A DNA stretch of 57,786 nt. Source: Ruminococcus sp. (GTDB lineage: Bacteria; Bacillota; Clostridia; Oscillospirales; Ruminococcaceae). A program made the translations under genes and the position numbers. The notes below the pieces were generated by a model. It made no database searches and had not been told where the DNA came from. It worked only from the letters and a program-made list of their open reading frames with translations. The stretch is from assembly GCF_017464355.1 (NCBI RefSeq), contig NZ_JAFUAG010000039.1:1-57786 (forward strand), in the 5' to 3' direction. Positions 43,685 through 52,097 of this stretch are shown here, piece after piece (the first letter of the stretch is position 1; every line of letters begins with the position of its first letter).

Positions 43685-44560
43685 TTAATTTATTTCAGCA
43701 TCAGTGCTTTCCTCATCTGCTGAGGGTCTTTTCTTCCTGAACTTCCCGAAAAGCCACCGCAGGGGCTTTATGGAAAGCATCTGGCATTTTTCCAGAAGCT
43801 TACAGAAAGCCATATTGAATGCCAGCAGCAGCAGTAAAGCTATCACCGCGGTCATTATCTCACCTGCCATATTCGGCAGAAGCTTATCCATGAGAGAATC
43901 TGCACCTTTCAGCAGCCACCCTAAGGGACGGCAGCCCAGCCAGTAGACCACGCATGAAAACAGGTTCACCACCGACGGCAGGAAAAACACAAATATCAGC
44001 ACTGCTATTATCACAAGAAAACAGATAATGAACACAAAGTTCATAGCTGTGCTGTGACTGCCGTTCGTCATCTCACCGAACCTGTCCACCGACTTCATCA
44101 GTATATCGTCCATATACCTTACGCCAAATGCCAGGGGATAGAATATGACATTCTCAAAGAGATAGCTTATCACCAGCATCTCGAACCTGCCGTTATCCTC
44201 TGTTTTGAATTTTTCAAGCAGCTTATCTACCAGCAGCACACCGTAGGTTATCAGGCATACCGAGAAGAACACACCGAAATGTATAGGTGCCATGATATCT
44301 GCTATACCGTAAAACAGAAATTCAAGGGGTATGAACTTAAGTATCCTGTTACCCGGCATGATATTCGGCATATACAGCCTCATCAGGTCAGATGTATCAT
44401 TGTCATTTACTTTTTCTACCATTTTGCCGTATAAGGCTTTGTAGTAATAATGCTTCTCCCTCCACACAGGGAATTTCAAGCTGATAAAGTACACCGCCAC
44501 ATAGAGTATTATCCCTATTATGAGCAGCTTATGCTTTTTTGCCCAGTTTACTATCTTCAT
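43685..44560 (-). CDS. Multi-span membrane protein, unknown function
   Basis: A 291-residue protein with about six membrane helices (near 12-30, 80-110, 128-150, 170-205 and 232-252) and a basic then acidic cytoplasmic tail. I could not place it in a family. Its start overlaps the remB stop by 4 bases, so it is translationally coupled to remB and sits where gyrB normally follows remB directly. Confidence 0.7.
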   Translation of the reverse strand: MKIVNWAKKHKLLIIGIILYVAVYFISLKFPVWREKHYYYKALYGKMVEKVNDNDTSDLMRLYMPNIMPGNRILKFIPLEFLFYGIADIMAPIHFGVFFSVCLITYGVLLVDKLLEKFKTEDNGRFEMLVISYLFENVIFYPLAFGVRYMDDILMKSVDRFGEMTNGSHSTAMNFVFIICFLVIIAVLIFVFFLPSVVNLFSCVVYWLGCRPLGWLLKGADSLMDKLLPNMAGEIMTAVIALLLLLAFNMAFCKLLEKCQMLSIKPLRWLFGKFRKKRPSADEESTDAEIN

Positions 44561-44835
44561 AGAGAAAACTCCTTAAAAGCAGCCTTTTTAGACCTTTTTA
44601 GCAGAGTGGCACAGCTCAGCTGGCTTATGTACACCCTTTCCTCCAGAGTATTTTCATCAAAGCACACCACAAAGCTTTTTGGCAGCTCGTAGGTGCAGTA
44701 GATCACGCGCCTGTTCTTTTCAGCCGCCGCCAGATAATCTCTGGTAATGGCCGAGGTGGAGCTGTTCTCGATATCGAATATCCCCACCACATTCCTGCTG
44801 TTGACTATGAAGTCGTTCCCTATGTGCAGATACAT
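44557..44835 (-). CDS. remB: RemB-like extracellular matrix regulator (DUF370)
   Basis: A 92-residue DUF370 protein. MYLHIGNDFIVNSRNVVGIFD matches the start of Bacillus YaaB/RemB, and the gene stands, as there, between recF and gyrB. RemA-family proteins bind DNA as rings and control matrix and osmolyte genes; RemB function is less clear. The C-terminal part (SQLSCATLLKRSKKAAFKE) keeps the usual basic ending. ATG 44835 follows GAGGTG. Confidence 0.9.
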   Translation of the reverse strand: MYLHIGNDFIVNSRNVVGIFDIENSSTSAITRDYLAAAEKNRRVIYCTYELPKSFVVCFDENTLEERVYISQLSCATLLKRSKKAAFKEFSL

Positions 44836-44944
44836 CAATACACCTCATTTTACAGATATTGCCCTTATAAAGCCTTTACCGCATGGATCATTTTCATCTA
44901 TTTTTTTATGTAATATGATGACATATTTTCCTTATCCCAGCAGC

Positions 44945-45247
44945 CTATCTGTAAAGATCCCAGTATTTTTTTTGTCTTTCAGTCCTGGTAGGTGCTGACT
45001 GGAACTTATCCTTCAGCCACGCAAAAACATATACGAGGCCTGAGCAGTTCTTATCCAGCCACAGGCTGAGATTTTCCCGTCTTGTATTTATATGCAGCTC
45101 CCGCTTCTGCCCCTGCACTAAGGAGTTATGCTGTATCCTCAGTTTTTCCGAGGTATCCTCATACCTCCTGCAATACGGGCAGCACCTGTGCAGGTGCGCA
45201 GGATAAAGATGTCCGTTGGGACACCTGACTATATCTGTATTATCCAT
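44945..45247 (-). CDS. Small zinc-ribbon protein
   Basis: A 100-residue protein not recognised beyond a probable metal site: CPNGHLYPAHLHRCCPYC at about residues 9-26, with five possible Cys/His ligands in the first 26 residues. The rest is basic and amphipathic, ending in RTERQKKYWDLYR. ATG follows GGAGATA. It is 144 bases downstream of recF and 110 bases upstream of remB, in a core replication block. Nucleic-acid binding is possible. Confidence 0.65.
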   Translation of the reverse strand: MDNTDIVRCPNGHLYPAHLHRCCPYCRRYEDTSEKLRIQHNSLVQGQKRELHINTRRENLSLWLDKNCSGLVYVFAWLKDKFQSAPTRTERQKKYWDLYR

Positions 45248-45391
45248 TATTATCTCCTCACTTTAACAGTACCGGACAGCCAAAGGTAAACATCAGTATC
45301 AGCACAAGGGCTGTCAGTTGAAATATCTCTGCACCTTGCTACAGGCATATATTTACCTTACGCTGTTCTCTTTTGTTCCTTACGGGGTCTG

Positions 45392-46522
45392 TCATTTTTT
45401 CTTTATCTGACCCGCTTCTATGTTGAATATCTTCCCGTGCTGTTTTTCATCAAAGGGTATATTCATATCACAGCAGGTGATGAACACCTGCATATCATGT
45501 ATCTTTGATATGACGAACTTCTGCCTCGAAGGGTCAAGCTCGCTGAGGACATCGTCCAGCAGTATCACGGGATGATCGTCAATTTCTTCATTCAGTATAT
45601 AGGCCTGGGAAAGCTTCATTATCAGCGCCACAGAACGGTGCTGCCCCTGAGAAGCGTCTTCTCTCACGGGATTTCCGTTTATCCTGCAGATAACGTCATC
45701 ACGGTGGACGCCTTTCTGGGTAAAGCCTGCCCGCAGGTCATCTTCGATATTGTTTTTAAGCACCTCAAAGTATCTATCTTTGAGAAGCCCTGTGTAATCC
45801 TTGGCGATATCCAGCATATCACTGCTGTACACCGTGGAATAATAACTTATATCAAGCTTCTCCCTGCCCCCCGATATCTCCTCGTACAGCATTTTTGCGT
45901 AAGCCGAGAGCTTCTTGATATAATTATACCTGTGCAGCGAGATGAATGCACCCATCTGCGCCAGCTGTATATCCCACATCTCCATCTCACTGCGCTTTGA
46001 CCTGCCGTAGTTTATGCTTTTCAGCAGCAGGTTCCTGCGTTCAATGAGGGCGTCGTACTTATAGGTAACGGCGCTGTAGGTATTTTTTATCTGGGATACC
46101 GAAAGGTCGGTAAACTGCCGCCTGTTTTCGGGGGAGCCCTTTGAAAGCTCCAGATCCTCAGGGGTGAATACGACACAGTTGAGCTCACCGAACAGCTTTG
46201 AGGGCGCTTTAAGCTTAACACCGTTCAGGGTGACAGTTTTTTCCTTGATATTCGGTTTTGCCATTTTAAAACGGATCTCCTGCTCACGGAAACTGTTTTG
46301 AAATTTCAGCCCGATATCCATGACCTGCTCATCATCGCCTATCATGCGTCTGTCCTTGGTGCCCCGAAAGCTTCTGGCACCGCTGCACAGCCATATGGCT
46401 TCTATGAGATTTGTCTTGCCCTGGGCATTTTTCCCGCAGAAGATATTTATTTTCTCATGGGGCCTGATATCTATGCCTTTGAGGTTTTTAAATCCGTTTA
46501 CGGTAAGCTCTGTAATGAACAT
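45392..46522 (-). CDS. recF: DNA replication and repair protein RecF
   Basis: SMC-like ATPase that loads RecA at gaps with RecO and RecR; 376 residues. Walker A is CGKNAQGKTNLIEAI (about 29-43), the signature is in GASQGQHRSVALIMKLSQA-like DASQGQHRS (about 300-310), and Walker B/D-loop is VILLDDVLSELD. The start overlaps the yaaA stop by one base (TAATG), as in many Firmicutes. Confidence 0.96.
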   Translation of the reverse strand: MFITELTVNGFKNLKGIDIRPHEKINIFCGKNAQGKTNLIEAIWLCSGARSFRGTKDRRMIGDDEQVMDIGLKFQNSFREQEIRFKMAKPNIKEKTVTLNGVKLKAPSKLFGELNCVVFTPEDLELSKGSPENRRQFTDLSVSQIKNTYSAVTYKYDALIERRNLLLKSINYGRSKRSEMEMWDIQLAQMGAFISLHRYNYIKKLSAYAKMLYEEISGGREKLDISYYSTVYSSDMLDIAKDYTGLLKDRYFEVLKNNIEDDLRAGFTQKGVHRDDVICRINGNPVREDASQGQHRSVALIMKLSQAYILNEEIDDHPVILLDDVLSELDPSRQKFVISKIHDMQVFITCCDMNIPFDEKQHGKIFNIEAGQIKKK

Positions 46523-46746
46523 TATTTTATAACCAGTTCGGTCTTTATCTCATCTATCTGCACCTTATCCCCGGGACGTATCTTCTTGCCACGCATGGTG
46601 CAGACTTCGCCGTTTACCTTTATCCTCTCTTCAAGGATTATCTCCTTGCCTATGCCGCCTGTTTCCACGATGCCCGCGAATTTCAGCAGCTGGTCCAGCT
46701 TTATGAATTCGGAGGTTATCTTTACCTCCTGCTGTTTGTATGTCAT
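46522..46746 (-). CDS. yaaA: S4-domain RNA-binding protein YaaA
   Basis: A 74-residue stand-alone S4 domain ([29 protein letters not shown]-like IKVNGEV) of the YaaA/RlbA type that always accompanies recF in Firmicutes. Thought to bind ribosomal RNA; its role is unproven. AGGTGAAG precedes ATG. It is coupled to recF by a one-base overlap. Confidence 0.92.
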   Translation of the reverse strand: MTYKQQEVKITSEFIKLDQLLKFAGIVETGGIGKEIILEERIKVNGEVCTMRGKKIRPGDKVQIDEIKTELVIK

Positions 46747-46773
46747 GGTATCTTCACCTGCTTTATAGCATTA

Positions 46774-47304
46774 TCATTCCTTGTCAGCTTCTTCTTCGTT
46801 GTAATACCCCAGGTCGGAGGCTATCTTCACGGCCTCATTTTTGCAGACCTTTGGTGCTGTTATATCCAGCAGGGTATTATCTGCCCTGACCGATAGCCTG
46901 TACAGATCACCCGAGTCGTTTTCAATAAACGCATATACATCAGCCAGCATTTTCTGCTTCAGCTCATCATCGTCATAAAGCATACCCACATCCCGTTCAA
47001 GCGCGTCGGTGTCATCTTTATCATCGATGAACATTATGCCCACCTTGTTATCGGTAACGCACATGACCGAAGCTGTATTATCAAGTTCATCGGAATATAT
47101 CCCGCTTTCATCGCAGTATCCGTTGCCGATGATATATTTTTTCACATCTTCGGCGGTCTGTGTTGCTATGCCGCTTTTATTTTCCTCTGTAACAGATGTC
47201 TGATCTGCATCAGGCTTTTCCTCGGCCTTGCTGCCGCAGCTGCACAGCATGACTGCTGCTGCCGCCGCTGCTGCCATCAACGCAGCTGTCTTCCTTATGA
47301 CCAT
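46774..47304 (-). CDS. Lipoprotein of unknown function inside the dnaN-yaaA interval
   Basis: A 176-residue secreted lipoprotein. A short basic start and alanine-rich hydrophobic segment end in MLCSCG (lipid-attachment Cys near 23). An acidic spacer leads to a small domain from about 50 (AEDVKKYIIGNGYCDE, VGIMFIDDKDD, LYRLSVRADNTLLDI). No family recognised. Its ATG is only 2 bases after the dnaN stop, so it is translated from the dnaN message. A lipoprotein here is unusual for the conserved dnaN-yaaA-recF order. Confidence 0.75.
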   Translation of the reverse strand: MVIRKTAALMAAAAAAAVMLCSCGSKAEEKPDADQTSVTEENKSGIATQTAEDVKKYIIGNGYCDESGIYSDELDNTASVMCVTDNKVGIMFIDDKDDTDALERDVGMLYDDDELKQKMLADVYAFIENDSGDLYRLSVRADNTLLDITAPKVCKNEAVKIASDLGYYNEEEADKE

Positions 47305-47306
47305 GC

Positions 47307-48419
47307 TTATTCTCTCGGCAGACGGACAGGCAGTACCAGATAGGTATACTTTTCGCCGTCACAGGGAACTATCTTCATGGCCAGCAGGCTGCCGCCCATT
47401 TTCAGCTTGACCTTTTCGTCCTCGATGACCTTGAGGGGGTCCAGCAGGTATTTGCACTTGAAGCCTATCTCGATAACGGGGCCTGAAACATCAGCGCTTA
47501 TCTCATCGGATATCTTGCCCAGTGCAGCCACGCAGTTTATCTTTACATGGTCGTTCTCAAAATAGCACCTTACAGGTGAGGGAGAACGATCATTTATAAG
47601 CAGCATCGCTCTTTCAAGGGTGGATATCAGTTCTTTCCTGTCAACTACCACATCGGTATTTGAGGTCTTTGGTATAGCGGACTGATAGGGGTGGAAGTCA
47701 CCCTCCAGCAGCCTTGAATACACCACATATCCGCCTATATCGAAGATTATGTGCTTTCTCGACGGGTGGATATACACGGTGTCATCTTCATTGTCGCTGA
47801 GCAGGCTCTGTATCTCCGAAAGGGACTTTGAGGGCACCACAAACTTTATGGGCTCGTCATACTTCACAGGCTCATATCTCACAGCCATTCTGTAGCCGTC
47901 GATAGCTACCAGGGTAAGGGTATTGTTCTCTATATCGAAAAGCTCGCCCTTGAGTATGGGCTTGTCATCTGTCATGGCCACAGCGAACTTTGTCTGTGCT
48001 ATCATATTTTTCAGCACAGGCTGGGCAATGGGTATCTGGGTCTCACTGTCCTTTTCGGGCAGGTCGGGATAATCCTCTGCGGAAGCCGCGAACATATTGA
48101 AGGTCGTCTTTGTGGCGCTGCCCGAGATAGTCACCTGATAGCTTTCGGAAACATCTATCATTATCTCATCGGTATCCATTTTCTTTATCATCTCTGAGAA
48201 CAGTCTTGCATTCATTATGCAGCTGCCCTTATCTTCACTTCTTACAGAGATGACTGTTCTTATACCCATTTCCAGATTATAGCCTGTCATCTCCAGCAGA
48301 GAATCTGCCAGGCTGAATTTTATACCCTCCAGCGAGGGCAGGGTAGATCTTTCAGACACTGCCTTTGACACGTTCACTATAGCATCATACAGTGATGATT
48401 TTGAACAGATAAATTTCAT
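47307..48419 (-). CDS. dnaN: DNA polymerase III beta sliding clamp
   Basis: Ring-shaped processivity clamp of the replicase. 370 residues in three similar domains. The start MKFICSKSSLYDAIVNVSKAV, KGELFDIENNTLTLVAIDGYRMAVR and the C-terminal TYLVLPVRLP are typical. ATG 48419 follows AAAGGATGA. It lies downstream of oriC and dnaA on the same strand. Confidence 0.97.
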   Translation of the reverse strand: MKFICSKSSLYDAIVNVSKAVSERSTLPSLEGIKFSLADSLLEMTGYNLEMGIRTVISVRSEDKGSCIMNARLFSEMIKKMDTDEIMIDVSESYQVTISGSATKTTFNMFAASAEDYPDLPEKDSETQIPIAQPVLKNMIAQTKFAVAMTDDKPILKGELFDIENNTLTLVAIDGYRMAVRYEPVKYDEPIKFVVPSKSLSEIQSLLSDNEDDTVYIHPSRKHIIFDIGGYVVYSRLLEGDFHPYQSAIPKTSNTDVVVDRKELISTLERAMLLINDRSPSPVRCYFENDHVKINCVAALGKISDEISADVSGPVIEIGFKCKYLLDPLKVIEDEKVKLKMGGSLLAMKIVPCDGEKYTYLVLPVRLPRE

Positions 48420-48912
48420 ATTATCATCCTTTCAATTAACGTCCTGAGTTTTCAACTGTCAGAAATAACGTCGAAGCATTTTTCTGTGCAAAAAGAAAAC
48501 ATAACATAACACTTATATTCAGTATTAGTATTAGGGTCTGTTGATTTTGTTTAAACTTCTCCTGACAGACATATAAGTCGGTTTGGGACAGCTTTTTTTT
48601 CAACTTGCCTCTGTGGAAAAATTCTTGAAAAAATTTGGCTTGTTGAAATGTTTAAAACTTGTGTGTTGAAAACGAAAAAACTTGTGCAAAACTTGTTGAA
48701 AAATGCGCCTTGAAATTATTTTCAACTTTCTGCCTTTGAAAACAAATTCCGACAGACCTCAACTTCTTTGAAAACCCGCCGACATTTTACCTCATTCCCC
48801 CGAAGTTTCAGCCTATGCCAAAACAGCCTTAATGTTGAAAAGTCTGTTGAAAATGTTGATAACTCCGAGAAAAATTAATATGTTAAGCGCAGCTATATTA
48901 AACTGCATAACA
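48420..48912. other. oriC: oriC: dnaA-dnaN intergenic region with variant DnaA boxes
   Basis: Non-coding region of 493 bases with many 9-base sites. TGTTGAAAA occurs at 48664, 48694, 48833 and 48845, joined directly to TGTTGATAA at 48854. Near matches are TGTTGAAAT 48641, TGTGGAAAA 48612, TGTGCAAAA 48683, and inverted TTTTCAACT at 48449, 48597 and 48719. Read on the minus strand, three sites (TTATCAACA, TTTTCAACA, TTTTCAACA) lie just after dnaA. AT-rich runs near 48500-48560 and 48870-48900 could unwind. The location between dnaA and dnaN is the standard Firmicutes origin site. Confidence 0.85.
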
Positions 48913-50304
48913 TCATTTCTCTTTGAGATTTTTTATGATGTCGTCCACGGTCTCTTTCATTTCCTTGTTGTTTTTGAGCAGCTTTGCCACATCACGGTAA
49001 TGAATGGTCATGGTGGAATGGTTCTTGTTCAGCGCATCGCCTATCTGCACATAGGTCATGCCCTTTACCTCTTTAAGTACATATATGGTTATCTTTCTTG
49101 CGATAGATATATTTGAATGCCTGTGGTTCGATTTGATATCCTCGGGTGTCACATCAAAGGCATTGGCCACCTCAGCAATTATCCTGTCCACGGTTATCTC
49201 GGAGGGCTGATTGGATATGATGACTTCCTTTATAACTCTCTGTGCCATGGAAACAGAGGGTGACTCGTTGGTGTACACCGTCAGTGCCTTTATCTGCTTT
49301 ACGGTACCTTCCAGCTGACGGATATTTGTCTTCAGCTTCTCGGCGATGAGCCTTACCACGTTCTCTGAAAGCTTCAGCCCCAGCAGTTCGGCCTTGCGGT
49401 TTATGATAGCCATTCTGGTCTCAAAGTCAGGCACCTGGACGTCTGCCTGCACACCAAGGCTCAGCCTTGTAGAGATCCTGTCCTGCAGCTTTGTTATCTT
49501 TGAGGGCAGCACATCAGATGTGAGAACTATCTGCTTGCCCGCATTGTAAAGGTCATTGAAAGTATGGAAGAACTCGTCCTGCATTCTTTCCTTGCCTGCT
49601 ATTATCTGGATATCGTCAACCAGCAGCAGGTCTGCATTGCGGTACTTCTCATGGAAATCCACGGTCTCCTTGAATTCCAGCGCCCTTACCAGTTCATTGA
49701 TGAAGGCTTCGCCCGTGGTGTATATTATTTTCAGCTCGGGGTGCTTTTTGCTTACCTCGCTCTCGATAGCCTTCATAAGGTGGGTCTTGCCCAGACCTGA
49801 GTCACCGTAGATTATCAGCGGGTTGAAGACCTTGTTGGGGTCGATGTCATCAGCGCTGTGATTTTCCTTATCATACTTTTCGGCCACAGCCTTGCAGAAA
49901 GCGTATGCCAGCTCGTTGGAGCTGCCCCTGATGAAGTTCTCAAAGGTGAAGCTCTCCTTAGCCTCCCCCGAGAAAGCCGCAGGCTGCTCATTGAGCCCCA
50001 GCTCCTCCCGCTTATCTTCCTCGCTGTCGCCTGATATCATTATCTCAACCTTAACGGGAAAACCGATGACTTCCTCAAAAGCCCTGGTTATAGTCTCGCC
50101 GTAGGTATTCATGGTGGTATTCTTTATGAAGTCGTTCTTTGCCAGCAGATAGGCTACGTTGTTTTCCAGCTTGTAGGGCTTCAATACCTCTATCCACATT
50201 CTGTAGCCGCTTTCGCTTATACGCACATCGGCACTTACATCACTGCCCGTCAGACGATGACAGTATCTCAGCACCTCACCAAATATCTCATCAAACGAGT
50301 CCAT
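48913..50304 (-). CDS. dnaA: Chromosomal replication initiator DnaA
   Basis: AAA+ initiator that binds DnaA boxes and opens oriC. 463 residues. Domain I is followed by an acidic linker. The AAA+ domain has Walker A GDSGLGKTHL, Walker B LLVDDIQ and the sensor region SDVLPSKI. Domain IV (about 370-463) is the DNA-binding part. Its signature is divergent: NKNHSTMTIHYRD, where E. coli and Bacillus have GRDHTT. The arginine equal to E. coli R399 is kept (IARKI). AAGGAGGAAG lies about 10 bases before ATG 50304; the TTG at 50307 is closer to the site but less likely. Confidence 0.97.
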   Translation of the reverse strand: MDSFDEIFGEVLRYCHRLTGSDVSADVRISESGYRMWIEVLKPYKLENNVAYLLAKNDFIKNTTMNTYGETITRAFEEVIGFPVKVEIMISGDSEEDKREELGLNEQPAAFSGEAKESFTFENFIRGSSNELAYAFCKAVAEKYDKENHSADDIDPNKVFNPLIIYGDSGLGKTHLMKAIESEVSKKHPELKIIYTTGEAFINELVRALEFKETVDFHEKYRNADLLLVDDIQIIAGKERMQDEFFHTFNDLYNAGKQIVLTSDVLPSKITKLQDRISTRLSLGVQADVQVPDFETRMAIINRKAELLGLKLSENVVRLIAEKLKTNIRQLEGTVKQIKALTVYTNESPSVSMAQRVIKEVIISNQPSEITVDRIIAEVANAFDVTPEDIKSNHRHSNISIARKITIYVLKEVKGMTYVQIGDALNKNHSTMTIHYRDVAKLLKNNKEMKETVDDIIKNLKEK

Positions 50305-50486
50305 CAATTTTTTCTTCCTCCTTAAAATATAGAACGCCTATGCCCCGTACCCTATACAGGGCGCACTCGTCCGCCCCTTTGCCCCGCCAAAGCAGGCCAA
50401 AAAGACCGACATATCTTTTTTCTCATATATAAATGCAAAACTTACATATATTACCAATTATACAAATGGGCACAAATATATAAATT

Positions 50487-50515
50487 ATTATATCACATTA
50501 CAAAAAAAATTTCAA
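50487..50515 (-). promoter_or_regulatory. Sigma-A type promoter of dnaA
   Basis: Minus strand TTGAAA (50515-50510) and TATAAT (50492-50487), spacer 17. The leader is about 175 bases. No DnaA-box cluster is seen at this promoter. The region 50516-50730 holds only a small TCCGCA/TGCGGA hairpin (50643-50664). Confidence 0.8.
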
Positions 50516-50730
50516 GACCCCCTATATATATAATAGTATTATATAAGGCCGCCCTGCAAGGGGAATATTTCGGGGCAGGCAGGCCATAGCGGAGGTCTCG
50601 GGCATAGCAGTTAATAAAAATTTTACTTTGTTGCACTTTTCGTCCGCAGAGGGACTTGTGCGGACAGCAGAGGCAATTTCTGTAAAATAGATATTATATC
50701 ATTACTCCCCGCAGTGCTGTAAATTATTTT

Positions 50731-50831
50731 ATCCCAATTTGGTTGCGTATTGTTTCCCCCGCCGCAGGCGGGGGAAACAATACGAAAAAAAGCCATTCTG
50801 TATCATCAGCAATGCACTTCAAAATTGGGAG
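50731..50831 (-). repeat. About 100-base palindromic repeat, copy B
   Basis: Inverted relative to copy A: ATCCCAATTTGG at the left end, inner hairpin GTATTGTTTCCCCCGCC with GGCGGGGGAAACAATAC, then AGCCATTCTGTATCATCAGC and an AAAATTGGGAG end. It lies between the divergent dnaA and rpmH promoters. Confidence 0.85.
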
Positions 50832-50895
50832 ATTATTTTCAGGGTGATAAATTATAAGAAAAAACTAAAATTATATAAAAAAAATATGAACAGTC

Positions 50896-50925
50896 TTGAC
50901 AAACTATATGTAGATAAGGTATAAT
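50896..50925 (+). promoter_or_regulatory. Promoter of the rpmH-rnpA-yidC operon
   Basis: TTGACA at 50896-50901 and TATAAT at 50920-50925, spacer 18; both boxes are consensus. The leader is about 125 bases. Confidence 0.88.
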
Positions 50926-50978
50926 GTTAAATTACAAGGGCTATGTCTAAAAGACAAGTTTTAGGAAATTTTTCCGAG

Positions 50979-51020
50979 GGTATTCAACGGTCAGTCCTTT
51001 AAAGGGTACAGTTGAATACC
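50979..51020 (+). promoter_or_regulatory. Hairpin in the rpmH leader
   Basis: GGTATTCAAC at 50979-50988 pairs with GTTGAATACC at 51011-51020; TCCTTT and AAAGGG inside extend the stem. No T-run follows. It lies about 20 bases ahead of the ribosome site and may regulate L34 translation. Confidence 0.5.
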
Positions 51021-51056
51021 GCGGTTCGGGAAGTGTAAAAGGAGAGTGAAACAGAG

Positions 51057-51191
51057 ATGAAGAGAACATATCAGCCTAAGAAGCTCCAGAGGAAGAAAGT
51101 CCACGGCTTCAGAAAGAGAATGGCTACTGCTAACGGCAGAAAGGTACTTGCCCGCAGAAGAGCAAGGGGCAGAGCAAGACTTACCCACTAA
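51057..51191 (+). CDS. rpmH: 50S ribosomal protein L34
   Basis: A 44-residue, strongly basic ribosomal protein: [19 protein letters not shown] at the start and an Arg-rich end ([17 protein letters not shown]), which match L34 throughout. AAAGGAG at 51038-51044 is 12 bases before ATG, slightly long. First gene of the conserved rpmH-rnpA-yidD-yidC-jag operon facing away from oriC. Confidence 0.98.
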   Translation: MKRTYQPKKLQRKKVHGFRKRMATANGRKVLARRRARGRARLTH

Positions 51192-51202
51192 GAGAAAGTG
51201 AT

Positions 51203-51262
51203 GACCGTATACCGGCAAAAAGTCTTACCGCTTTTTGCTTGGTATAAGGTCTTTATCTTTTT
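51203..51262 (+). terminator. Terminator or attenuator between rpmH and rnpA
   Basis: An 18-bp interrupted stem: GACC, TATACC and GCAAAAAG (51203-51222) pair with CTTTTTGC, GGTATA and GGTC (51231-51251), followed by TTTATCTTTTT. Partial termination here would give much more L34 than RNase P protein, as is known for this operon elsewhere. Confidence 0.8.
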
Positions 51263-51378
51263 ATGGGCAAATTAAAATTTTTTAAAAATTAATATTATAT
51301 TTATATACAAAGGTATAGTAAACGGCATACAGCTTGTGATATCAGGGTGTCGTTTGGTATAAGTCAGAGGAGATAGGT

Positions 51379-51759
51379 ATGCTGTTCACACAGGTCATAA
51401 AAGATAACAAGGCCTTCCAGAGGTGCTACCGAAGCGGAAGGTATGCTGTTTGCGGATATGTGTGTGCATATTTTTATCCCAATGGCACGCCTTATAACAG
51501 GCTCGGTATCACAGCGGGAAAAAAGCTGGGAAACGCAGTCTGCCGCAACAGGGTAAAGCGTATAGTAAGGGCGGCCTACAGGCTGAACGAAACGCAGTTC
51601 CCAATGGGATATGATATAGTATTCGTGGGCAGGCATGACGCCGCTGAGAGGACCTCGGCGGAGATAGAGAGCTTCATCAGCAAAAAGCTGATACCTGAGA
51701 TGGAAAAAGCGGCGCAGAACGGCGCTTTTGAAAAGGGAAAGAAAAAAGGTAAGGGATAG
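51379..51759 (+). CDS. rnpA: Ribonuclease P protein component
   Basis: Protein subunit of RNase P, which trims tRNA 5' ends. 126 residues, basic. The RNP motif AGKKLGNAVCRNRVKRIVRAAYR at about 54-76 is diagnostic; the LGITA and GYDIVFVGR strands are also present. AGAGGAGAT precedes ATG 51379. It sits between rpmH and yidD as usual, and ends in a Lys/Gly-rich tail. Confidence 0.96.
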   Translation: MLFTQVIKDNKAFQRCYRSGRYAVCGYVCAYFYPNGTPYNRLGITAGKKLGNAVCRNRVKRIVRAAYRLNETQFPMGYDIVFVGRHDAAERTSAEIESFISKKLIPEMEKAAQNGAFEKGKKKGKG

Positions 51760-51762
51760 ATT

Positions 51763-52026
51763 ATGTCACCACTGGCATGGCTGGCAAGGCTGCCGATAAA
51801 GTTCTACCGAAAGTTTATCAGCCCCATGCTGCCCGCACAGTGCAAGTATTACCCCACCTGCTCCTGCTACGCGCTGAACTCGCTGGAAAAGCACGGGTTT
51901 TTCCTGGGCATAGTGCTGACGGCCTGGCGGCTGTTAAGGTGCAATCCCTGGTCACTGGGCGGGATAGACCCCGTACCCGATAAGGTGACGATAGATTATT
52001 TCCGTATAAAGAGAAATAATAAGTAA
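51763..52026 (+). CDS. yidD: Membrane protein insertion efficiency factor YidD
   Basis: An 87-residue YidD-family protein (DUF37). [21 protein letters not shown] and [18 protein letters not shown] are diagnostic. It associates with the inner membrane through an amphipathic start and helps YidC insert proteins. The ATG is 3 bases after the rnpA stop. Codon 1 to the conserved RLPIKFYRK is 9 residues. Confidence 0.96.
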   Translation: MSPLAWLARLPIKFYRKFISPMLPAQCKYYPTCSCYALNSLEKHGFFLGIVLTAWRLLRCNPWSLGGIDPVPDKVTIDYFRIKRNNK

Positions 52027-52097
52027 GGTAATTTGAGTAAAATGAATTCGGGGCGGCGGAAAGATACGCTGTCGGAACGAGGAAAAGAGGAATAAAA

